This document shows positions 1 to 5,796 of a stretch of 6,831 nt of DNA, one piece after another. Both the position numbers and the translations under genes were made by a program. Source of the stretch: Gammaproteobacteria bacterium. Its GTDB lineage: Bacteria > Pseudomonadota > Gammaproteobacteria > QOAV01. Below the pieces are notes generated by a model. That model was not told where the DNA came from and did not search any database. It saw only the letters and a list, made by a program, of their open reading frames with translations. The stretch spans positions 1 to 6,831 of the forward strand of contig QOAV01000171.1 of assembly GCA_003972845.1 (NCBI GenBank). The letters are read 5' to 3'. Position 1 is the stretch's first letter, and each line of letters opens with the position of its first letter.

Positions 1-498
1 GTGGAGCGTCTTCTGCAGGAAGCGCAGATCGGACTGGCGGGCAAGGAGACCGCTATTGGCGACGCCATTGGTCTGGCGGTCAAGCGTCTGGCGGACGAGC
101 CGCCGGGTCAGAAAGTATTGATACTGCTAACCGACGGCGCCAATACAGCAGGCAATATAGACCCGTTGAAAGCGGCGCAACTGGCAAATAAAACCGGTCT
201 GAAGATCTATACCATCGGCGTCGGTTCTGTGCGTCGCAGGCAGTCGGCATTCGGATTCAACAGCCCCGGTACAGATCTGGATGAACCGACCCTGCGCAAG
301 ATTGCCGAAATTACCGGAGGGCGCTATTTCCGCGCCAGGAATACGCGGGAATTGCAGGAGATTTATCAGGAGCTGGACAAGCTGGAAGCGGTTGGCAAGG
401 ACAGCAAGTCACTACGGCCGATGAAAAGCCTGTATACCTGGCCGCTATCCCTGAGCCTGCTGCTGGCGATGCTCATTGCTATCCTGAGGAGACGCTGA
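1..498 (+). CDS. batA: BatA-like VWA domain membrane protein, C-terminal part (5' end cut by window edge)
   Basis: This is the C-terminal half of a von Willebrand factor A (VWA) domain protein of the BatA type. The frame is open to the left edge, so the GTG at base 1 is not the real start. BatA proteins are usually about 330 residues and only 165 are here. The DxSxS half of the metal-binding (MIDAS) site lies outside the window. The rest of the site is present: a Thr at residue 17 (GKETAIGDA) and an Asp at residue 45 (LLTDGANTAGN). TIGVG (71-75) and the TGGRYFRA region (105-112) are typical of the fold's later strands. A single hydrophobic segment at about 146-162, followed by RRR, would anchor the domain with a short cytoplasmic tail. 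The gene overlaps the next by one base (TGATG), which points to one operon. In this family the VWA domain is thought to mediate metal-dependent protein contacts in a MoxR/Bat envelope complex, whose precise role is unresolved. Confidence 0.88.
   Translation: MERLLQEAQIGLAGKETAIGDAIGLAVKRLADEPPGQKVLILLTDGANTAGNIDPLKAAQLANKTGLKIYTIGVGSVRRRQSAFGFNSPGTDLDEPTLRKIAEITGGRYFRARNTRELQEIYQELDKLEAVGKDSKSLRPMKSLYTWPLSLSLLLAMLIAILRRR
487..491 (+). promoter_or_regulatory. Ribosome binding site of the fused batB/batC gene
   Basis: AGGAG lies six bases before the ATG at 498, inside the last codons of the upstream VWA gene. It fixes the start at 498, and with the TGATG stop/start overlap it suggests translational coupling. 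Confidence 0.8.
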
Positions 499-2450
499 TG
501 GACTGGTCAGATTTTCATTTTTTAAGGCCCTGGTGGTTTCTGGGCCTGTTGCCGGTTTTCGCTGTCGCCGGGTGGTACTGGTTTGGCAACGCGAAAGCGG
601 GCGCTGGAGAATGGCGCAAGCTGGTGGATGAAAAACTGTTGCCGGCGCTGATCTCCGGCAAGACTGACCAACGCAGCCGCCGGTCCCTGGTGCTGACTTT
701 GCTGGCAGGCGTTGTGGCGGTCACTGCGCTGGCCGGGCCGGCGTGGAAACGTCTGCCGCAGCCGCTGTATGAAACCCGCAGCGCCATGGTGGTTATACTG
801 GATCTGTCGCGTTCCATGCTGGCCACGGATCTGAAGCCAAACCGGCTGATGCGGGCGCGCCTGAAACTCATCGACCTGCTGCGGGAACGCAAGGAGGGCG
901 AAACCGGACTGGTGGTGTTTGCCGGCGATGCTTTTACCGTATCACCACTCACCGACGACGTGAAAACCATATTGTCGCTGTTGCAGGATCTGTCCGTGGA
1001 TCTGATGCCGACACAGGGATCGCGCCTGTCCAGCGCCATAGAACAGGCTGCGCAACTGATGAAGCAGGCCGGGCATCCGTTGGGCAGTGTGGTTGCGCTG
1101 ACTGATGGCGGCGATGGCTCGGCTATTGCGGCGGCGTCAAAAGCCGAAAAGTCCGGATACAGGGTCTCGGTTATCGGTGTGGGAACGCCAGAAGGTGCGC
1201 CAGCACCATTGCCGAAAGGCGGTTTTGTTTCTGATGCCAGCGGCCAGGTAGTGGTGCATAAACTGGATGAAGCTTTCCTGCGTGAGGTGACGCAGGCGGG
1301 TGGCGGCGTCTATCATCGTATCACCGCCGACAGCAGCGATGTGCAGGCGGTTTTGTCCGCATCAGAGAACAAGCTTGCACAGAACCAGTCCGTGAAAAAG
1401 AGGGAATTGCAGCAGGATCAGTGGCGCGAAGAAGGACCTTGGTTGTTGTTGCTGCTGGTGCCGATGGTAGTGCTGGCGTTCCGGCGTGGTTATCTGTTGC
1501 TGTTGGTTTTTCTGCTGCCCATGCCACAGCCGGCCCGGGCGGCGGATCTCGGTCGCTGGTTCGAGAATCCGGATCAGCGCGGCCGGACGTTGCTGGAAAA
1601 AGGCGAAGCTGAAAAAGCGGCCGGCGAGTTCACCCGGCCTGACTGGAAGGCTTCCGCCCTCTATCGTGCGGGTAAATATGATCAGGCCCTGAAACTGTGG
1701 CGCGAACAGCATACGCCGGATGCCGAGTACAACGCCGGTAATGCGCTGGCGCGCATGGGGAAACTGCCGCAGGCCATCGACGCCTACGAGAAGGCGATCA
1801 AACAGGACCCGGAGAACAGCGATGCGGTTAAGAATCGCGATTTGCTGAAAAAGCTCCTGGAAAAACAAAAAAAACAGCAGCAGCAAAAGCAGCAACAAGG
1901 GCAGCAACAGCAGGACAAACAGGATCAATCCGCAAGCCAGCAGCAGAAGGGCGAGCAGCAGGAACCGCAGAAAGGCGATCAGTCCCAGCAACAGGACGGC
2001 GAGCAGAAACAGGACTCACAGCAGGGCGAGCAGTCTCAGCAACAGGACGGCAAGGAGCAGGATCAACAGACCGGTGACAAGAAAAAAGCCGGACAGGAGA
2101 GCCAGCAGCAGGGCAAGGAGGGCAAACAACAGGACAATAGCGAGACCGGCAGTGATAAACAGCAAGGCGAACAGCAGCAAGCTGGTGACGCCGAAGAGGA
2201 AACAAAGCCCGATGCGGAACAAACCGCCGGCCAGCAGGATGGCGGGGATAAACAGCAAAAAGCTGACAGTAAAAAAGATCAGCCAGACTCTGCCGGAGAG
2301 GATGAACAACCCCCGAACAGGATGGACCGGCGAACGCGGCGCACACTGCGCAAGATTCCCGATGACCCCGGTGGTCTGATGCGGCGCAAATTCTTATATC
2401 AGTATCGTCAACGCGGTGGCGTGGGCGCAACGGAAGGTGAAACATGGTAA
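498..2450 (+). CDS. batB: Fused BatB/BatC: VWA domain, TPR repeats and Gln-rich tail
   Basis: A 650-residue membrane protein joining what are BatB and BatC in other lineages. Hydrophobic segments lie at about 10-29 and 64-81. The VWA domain (about 95-290) has a complete MIDAS set: D102-L-S104-R-S106, T172 and D203 (LTDGGDG). Two more hydrophobic segments follow at about 314-328 and 331-347. Tetratricopeptide repeats come next, about 383-403 and a clear one at 408-440 (AEYNAGNALARMGKLPQAI). Residues about 456-604 are low-complexity, rich in Gln, Lys, Asp, Glu and Gly. The last 40 residues return to ordered sequence (RRTLRKIPDDPGGLMRRKF), a basic PDDPGG motif that I associate with this family. 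By established family context it acts beside BatA and BatD in the inner membrane, with TPRs as a docking surface; the process served is not settled. The fused form is common in gammaproteobacteria. Its 3' end overlaps batD by seven bases. Confidence 0.93.
   Translation: MDWSDFHFLRPWWFLGLLPVFAVAGWYWFGNAKAGAGEWRKLVDEKLLPALISGKTDQRSRRSLVLTLLAGVVAVTALAGPAWKRLPQPLYETRSAMVVILDLSRSMLATDLKPNRLMRARLKLIDLLRERKEGETGLVVFAGDAFTVSPLTDDVKTILSLLQDLSVDLMPTQGSRLSSAIEQAAQLMKQAGHPLGSVVALTDGGDGSAIAAASKAEKSGYRVSVIGVGTPEGAPAPLPKGGFVSDASGQVVVHKLDEAFLREVTQAGGGVYHRITADSSDVQAVLSASENKLAQNQSVKKRELQQDQWREEGPWLLLLLVPMVVLAFRRGYLLLLVFLLPMPQPARAADLGRWFENPDQRGRTLLEKGEAEKAAGEFTRPDWKASALYRAGKYDQALKLWREQHTPDAEYNAGNALARMGKLPQAIDAYEKAIKQDPENSDAVKNRDLLKKLLEKQKKQQQQKQQQGQQQQDKQDQSASQQQKGEQQEPQKGDQSQQQDGEQKQDSQQGEQSQQQDGKEQDQQTGDKKKAGQESQQQGKEGKQQDNSETGSDKQQGEQQQAGDAEEETKPDAEQTAGQQDGGDKQQKADSKKDQPDSAGEDEQPPNRMDRRTRRTLRKIPDDPGGLMRRKFLYQYRQRGGVGATEGETW
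1860..2309 (+). repeat. CAG/CAA-rich low-complexity tract encoding the Gln-rich linker
   Basis: About 450 bases inside the batB/batC gene encode a hydrophilic linker (protein residues about 456-604) dominated by Gln, with Lys, Asp, Glu, Gly and Ser and nearly no hydrophobic residues. CAG and CAA codons are mixed, so this is not a pure triplet run. The composition suggests an intrinsically disordered spacer between the TPR region and the conserved PDDPGG tail. Such tracts tend to vary in length between relatives. Confidence 0.85.
1980..2051 (+). repeat. 21-bp direct repeat in the Gln-rich tract, 51-bp spacing
   Basis: The copies at 1980-2000 and 2031-2051 both encode QSQQQDG and differ at one base (TCC against TCT). 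The 51-bp period equals 17 codons, so gain or loss of one unit keeps the reading frame. This fits growth of the linker by in-frame tandem duplication. Confidence 0.75.
2434..2439 (+). promoter_or_regulatory. Ribosome binding site of batD
   Basis: AAGGTG, within GGAAGGTGA, sits four to six bases before the ATG at 2444 and inside the end of the upstream coding region. It supports the 2444 start, which overlaps the upstream stop (TAA at 2448-2450) by seven bases. Confidence 0.7.
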
Positions 2451-4240
2451 AGCGAATCATAGCATTGCTGCTGCTTGGCCTTATGGCGCAATCAGGCGAC
2501 GTTCTGGCGGCCCTGACGGCCAGTGTGGACACTACCAGCGTCGGCCCAGGCGAGCCGTTGCAGCTGTCAGTCCGCTCCGACCGCGAGGTTTCGGGGGAGC
2601 CGGATTTCTCCGTGCTGGAAAAGAATTTCGAAGTGCTGGATCGCAGTCAAAGCCAGAACATCAGCATCATCAACGGCGCGATGAGCCGGGAGACGGCGTG
2701 GAATCTGACTCTCATGCCCAGGGCTGGCGGCGAGCAGACCATTCCATCAATCTCTCTCGCTGGCGAGCACACCCGTCCCATCAAGATCAAGGTCAGTGAT
2801 ACTCGCACCAAGCCTGCGGCGGGCAGCGGCGACTCGATCTTCATCGAGACCCGGTGGGACAAGCCGTCGGCCATGGTCAATGAGCAACGCATACTGACCA
2901 TACGTCTGTATCGGGCTATGGACACCGGCTCGTCCAGCCTGACAGAGCCGCAATCCGACAACGCCATCATACGCAAGCTGGCCAAGGACCGGGTCTACGA
3001 AACCGAGCGCAACGGCCGCCGCTACAAGGTCAACGAGCGCCGCTATGCGGTTTTTCCGCAATCACCGGGCGATCTGGTGATCAGTCCGGTGCAGTTCCAG
3101 GGGCGCGTACCGAGCGCGCGGCGGCGCCAGAGTCCATACAGCATGTTCGATGATTTCGGCATCGATATGGATGCTTTCATGGGCCGCGGCAAACCGGTGC
3201 GAGTGTGGTCGCCATCCATGCGTCTGCAGGTTTCCGACATACCCGCGGGCGTTGATCCGGACAAATGGCTGCCGGCCAGGGATGTGCAACTGATGCAGCG
3301 CTGGGAGCCGACTCAGCCCGATTTCAAGGCCGGAGAACCGGTGACGCGAGTCATCAGCATGCTGGTGGATGGACAGCCTGTGGATCAGCTGCCGGATCTG
3401 AATCTGCCGCTGCCCGCGGGCATCAAGCATTACCCGGACAAACCGGTGGTTAATGAACAGGTGACGGAAGACGGCATTATTGCCATACGGGAAATGAGGG
3501 ACGTTCTGGTGCCGGAGAAAAACGGCGTTTATCATTTGCCACCTGTATCCGTGCAATGGTGGGATACGCAAGCGGGCAAAATGCGCACGACGAAGATAGA
3601 CGAACAGACCATCACGGTCAGCGGGGCACCAGCTTCGGCGGCGAAATCGAACCCTTCGGCAACCACACAACCAACGCCACAGGCTGCAACTGATCGACCT
3701 GTGGTGTCTCCAGCTGACAAGGCCGCTGCAAGTGCGTTACAGCCGTCTTCCGCGGAAACCGGGGTAACGCGCGGCCGGAATCTCTGGCCATGGCTGAGTC
3801 TGTTGTTTGCGCTGCTCTGGCTGGTGACTCTGGGAATCTGGTGGCGAACGAAACGCGGGGCCGCAGGACGACCCGTCCAGAAAAGCCCGGATGTTGAAGT
3901 CAGCGAAAAACAGACCTGGCAGGCTTTATTGCGCAGTCTGCAGGGTGGTAATGCTGCCGAAATCGAAACAGCTCTGGTGCGATGGTTCGATAGCCGCTAT
4001 CCGGGTCGCTCCATTTCCAGCATCGGGCATGTCACAGCGTTGCTGGACGCTGAACAGGACGCCGCCCTGATCGACGAATTGCGCAAGCTGGAACGATACC
4101 GCTACCGGGACGACAGCTCGGGCGTATACCAGCCCCGCGCGTTGAAGCCGCTGATCGAACAATGGCGGAAACAGCAAAAGAAACGCAAACAGCAACAATC
4201 GCCTGAATCGGGTCTAAAGCCACTGTATCAGTCTTCGTGA
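2444..4240 (+). CDS. batD: BatD family protein (exported, membrane-anchored)
   Basis: A 598-residue BatD-type protein. An N-terminal signal peptide (VKR, then a Leu-rich core) probably ends at A22 (DVLA before AL). The large periplasmic part, about 23-395, starts with the family's opening pattern (ASVDTTSVGPGEPLQLSV), which resembles an immunoglobulin-like beta domain. It continues through IFIETRWDK, the ERRYAVFPQSPGDLVI block (198-213), and a loop with MFDDFGIDMDAFMGRGKPVRVW (234-255). A Pro/Ala/Ser/Thr-rich linker spans about 394-440. One transmembrane segment (about 447-467) follows, then a cytoplasmic helical tail (about 487-585) with a Lys/Gln-rich end. BatD is by convention the last of the bat genes after batA, batB and batC, and it fits that place here. 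It lies immediately upstream of a likely terminator. The start has a good ribosome binding site and a following signal peptide. The molecular role is unresolved; by context it is the periplasmic partner of the VWA proteins. Confidence 0.92.
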   Translation: MVKRIIALLLLGLMAQSGDVLAALTASVDTTSVGPGEPLQLSVRSDREVSGEPDFSVLEKNFEVLDRSQSQNISIINGAMSRETAWNLTLMPRAGGEQTIPSISLAGEHTRPIKIKVSDTRTKPAAGSGDSIFIETRWDKPSAMVNEQRILTIRLYRAMDTGSSSLTEPQSDNAIIRKLAKDRVYETERNGRRYKVNERRYAVFPQSPGDLVISPVQFQGRVPSARRRQSPYSMFDDFGIDMDAFMGRGKPVRVWSPSMRLQVSDIPAGVDPDKWLPARDVQLMQRWEPTQPDFKAGEPVTRVISMLVDGQPVDQLPDLNLPLPAGIKHYPDKPVVNEQVTEDGIIAIREMRDVLVPEKNGVYHLPPVSVQWWDTQAGKMRTTKIDEQTITVSGAPASAAKSNPSATTQPTPQAATDRPVVSPADKAAASALQPSSAETGVTRGRNLWPWLSLLFALLWLVTLGIWWRTKRGAAGRPVQKSPDVEVSEKQTWQALLRSLQGGNAAEIETALVRWFDSRYPGRSISSIGHVTALLDAEQDAALIDELRKLERYRYRDDSSGVYQPRALKPLIEQWRKQQKKRKQQQSPESGLKPLYQSS

Positions 4241-4257
4241 AAAACCGGGCGCCGGTT
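4240..4257 (-). terminator. Probable Rho-independent terminator of sqr
   Basis: On the minus strand AACCGG and CCGGTT pair around a three-base CGC loop (4257 down to 4243). The distal arm runs straight into a TTTTT stretch (4244-4240), about 40 bases after the sqr stop at 4295. The stem is short but GC-rich. It shares bases with the plus-strand hairpin, so the gap may serve both convergent units. Confidence 0.55.
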
Positions 4258-4268
4258 GTTGCGGCGCC
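4248..4268 (+). terminator. Possible terminator hairpin of the bat operon
   Basis: GGCGCCG (4248-4254) pairs with CGGCGCC (4262-4268) around a seven-base loop, eight bases after the batD stop codon. The sequence after it (AGTTCTTTG) is only modestly T-rich, so termination could be weak or Rho-assisted. It overlaps the hairpin used by the opposite strand. Confidence 0.5.
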
Positions 4269-4294
4269 AGTTCTTTGCCGAATTCAGCGGGTCG

Positions 4295-5581
4295 CTATTT
4301 GTCTTTCAGGCGGTTCAATCCCATGACCTGCAACGCCAGTTTCTGGAACAGCGGCTCCGTGGCGCCGCGTTTCATGTTGAAAATAAAATATTTTTCGAAC
4401 GCCACCTTGGCCCAGTGTACCCATTTTCCTTTTTTTGCCCAGGTCATGTTGCGCGGAGGAATTTGCGGCAAGGCGATGAATGCCGCGCCGGTATCACCCA
4501 TGTCAGCAAGGCAAAAAGCATTCCAGGTGGGCACCTGTTCCGGCTCCTCGCCACGGATGGTGTGAACGATATTGTGCGAGGTGGCGCTGACCATGGATTC
4601 AATCATATAGCCGGTTTTCGGTGTGCCGGTGGGTACTGGCGTTGCTTCCACGGGAGGAATGGCGATACAAACGCCCAGTGAGTAGATATTGTGCCACTTC
4701 GGATTACGCTGAAACTGATCCACTTTCACGAAACCGCGCGGATTGACCAGATCTTCTCCCACCGCGTTCACCGCATCGACCCCCTTGAAAGCGGGTAAAA
4801 TCATGGAGTAGCTGAAATCCAGCTCATGCGTCTCCGCAACTTCGCCCTGGCGATCCAGCTCCTCGACATACATCTTGCCTTCTTCCACTTTGGTGATTCT
4901 GGCGTTGCAGATCCAGTTGATATGACGGTCGCGCATTTCGGCTTCCAGCAGCCCCTTGGAATTGCCTACACCGCCCAGACCCAGATGGCCGATGTAAGGC
5001 TCGGAGGTGACGAAAGTCATGGGTACGCGGTCGCGGATTTTGCGCCTGCGCAGGTCGGTGTCCATGATCATGGCGTGCTCGTAGGCAGGACCGAAGCAGG
5101 AAGCCATTTGTGCCGCGCCTACCACAATGGGGCCAGGGTCGTTGACGAACTTCTGCCATGCTTCATAGGCGGTTTCAGCATGGCCCACCGTACACACGGA
5201 ATGGGTATGGCCATCGGGGCCGAGACCTTCGATTTCTTCAAAAGCGAGCTTGGGGCCGGTGGCGATAACCAGAAAATCGTAGTCCAGAGTGTCGCCATTG
5301 GCCAGTTCCAACTGATTGTCGTCTGGCTTGATGGTTTTCACAGCCTCGGCGATAAAACGGATGCCTTTGTTCTCCAGAGGATCTTTCAGTTTGAAACTGA
5401 TGTCTGCACGTGTTCGCCAGCCAACGCTGACCCAGGGATTGGATGGCACAAAATGAAACTCGGGGTGGATGGATACTACGGTCACTTCGTGTTCGATACC
5501 GGCTTTTTCCAGATCGGCCTTGATGTCATAAGCGGCCGGCAGGCCGCCGGTGCTTGCGCCAACAATAACGATTTTGTTCAT
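4295..5581 (-). CDS. sqr: Sulfide:quinone oxidoreductase, type I (FAD-dependent)
   Basis: A 428-residue flavoprotein that would oxidise hydrogen sulfide to polysulfide or elemental sulfur and pass electrons to quinone at the cytoplasmic membrane. It shows the FAD-binding start (VIVGASTGGLPAAYD, residues 5-19), the VPSNPWVSVGW segment (45-55), the second flavin motif (LVIATGPKLAFE, 104-115), TSEPYIGHLGLGGVG (192-206) and PVPTGTPKTGYMIESM (315-330). Three cysteines, C130, C162 and C357, match in position and context the catalytic C128, C160 and C356 of the A. ferrooxidans enzyme, as I recall that sequence. H134 and H199 match its conserved histidines. The C-terminal 50 residues (KWVHWAKVAFEKYF onward) resemble the amphipathic membrane-binding, quinone-site region. 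The length is normal for type I. No signal peptide is seen, as expected for a peripheral membrane enzyme. One oddity is Ser10 where the usual GxGxxG motif has its second Gly. The start has a strong ribosome binding site. The gene is convergent with batD and divergent from the gene at 5797. Confidence 0.94.
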   Translation of the reverse strand: MNKIVIVGASTGGLPAAYDIKADLEKAGIEHEVTVVSIHPEFHFVPSNPWVSVGWRTRADISFKLKDPLENKGIRFIAEAVKTIKPDDNQLELANGDTLDYDFLVIATGPKLAFEEIEGLGPDGHTHSVCTVGHAETAYEAWQKFVNDPGPIVVGAAQMASCFGPAYEHAMIMDTDLRRRKIRDRVPMTFVTSEPYIGHLGLGGVGNSKGLLEAEMRDRHINWICNARITKVEEGKMYVEELDRQGEVAETHELDFSYSMILPAFKGVDAVNAVGEDLVNPRGFVKVDQFQRNPKWHNIYSLGVCIAIPPVEATPVPTGTPKTGYMIESMVSATSHNIVHTIRGEEPEQVPTWNAFCLADMGDTGAAFIALPQIPPRNMTWAKKGKWVHWAKVAFEKYFIFNMKRGATEPLFQKLALQVMGLNRLKDK

Positions 5582-5587
5582 TCTCTT

Positions 5588-5593
5588 CTCCTT
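5588..5593 (-). promoter_or_regulatory. Ribosome binding site of sqr
   Basis: On the minus strand AAGGAG lies six bases before the ATG at 5581. This near-consensus site supports the start and efficient translation. Confidence 0.85.
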
Positions 5594-5672
5594 GGTCTGT
5601 TTCTATTAACGACAACTGCCTTTTTATTGTGTCGGGCTCGATTTTCGGTCGTCCTCTTGCTGGTCAGTGCCG

Positions 5673-5686
5673 CCACACGTATGTGG
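5673..5686. promoter_or_regulatory. Perfect 5-bp-arm palindrome in the divergent promoter region
   Basis: CCACA-CGTA-TGTGG is an inverted repeat in the 215-bp gap between sqr and the divergent gene at 5797. It lies at or just after the start point predicted from the candidate sqr promoter, where a repressor operator could sit. A chance palindrome of this size is possible, and no known regulator is recognised from it. Confidence 0.35.
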
Positions 5687-5693
5687 AGCGTAC

Positions 5694-5722
5694 TTTTTAC
5701 AGGAACGGCCCGGCTGTGGCAA
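5694..5722 (-). promoter_or_regulatory. Weak candidate sigma-70 promoter for sqr
   Basis: On the minus strand TTGCCA (5722-5717) and TAAAAA (5699-5694) are separated by 17 bases. The first matches five of six bases of the -35 consensus; the second matches four of six of the -10 but lacks its final T. Transcription would start near 5687 and leave a leader of about 105 bases. This comes from reading by eye and is tentative. Confidence 0.3.
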
Positions 5723-5796
5723 TCGCGGCAAGCCCAATAGCCTGCATGAGCCGGGTAAGTTAGGATAAGGCCGGTTTTATATACAGGCGTAGACAA

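Noticed and set aside
1..3. GTG at the first base as a true start codon
   Set aside because: The frame is open to the window edge and the product lacks the first half of the VWA domain, so this is an internal codon of a longer gene.
1866..2309. The CAG-rich tract as a CRISPR-like or minisatellite array
   Set aside because: The frame is maintained throughout, repeats are short and irregular, only one 51-bp-spaced pair is near-identical, and spacers are not unique non-coding segments. It is a coding low-complexity region.
1828..2532. Long minus-strand frames opposite the Gln-rich tract, giving Leu-rich or Val/Ala/Pro-rich translations
   Set aside because: CAG/CAA codons read backwards yield CTG/TTG (Leu) or related codons, so the apparent hydrophobic proteins are composition artefacts of the linker.
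4826..5740. A 304-codon plus-strand frame antisense to sqr
   Set aside because: It lies opposite a strongly supported flavoenzyme gene and crosses into the intergenic region. The translation has no recognisable domain, and long antisense frames are common opposite GC-rich genes.
5755..5783. TATATA near 5778-5783 as a -10 box for the plus-strand gene at 5797
   Set aside because: No acceptable -35 lies upstream (GTAAGT at 17 bp). Transcription would start only a few bases before the ATG, leaving no room for the leader and ribosome binding site.
5578..5796. A 72-codon minus-strand frame with a CRDCH (CxxCH, haem-like) motif whose stop overlaps the sqr start as ATGA
   Set aside because: It has only a TTG start at 5796 with no good ribosome binding site and no signal peptide, which a c-type cytochrome would need. 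Its second half is very basic and unstructured-looking. It also spans the apparent sqr promoter region. The CxxCH and the ATGA overlap are most likely chance, though a proteomics check would settle it.
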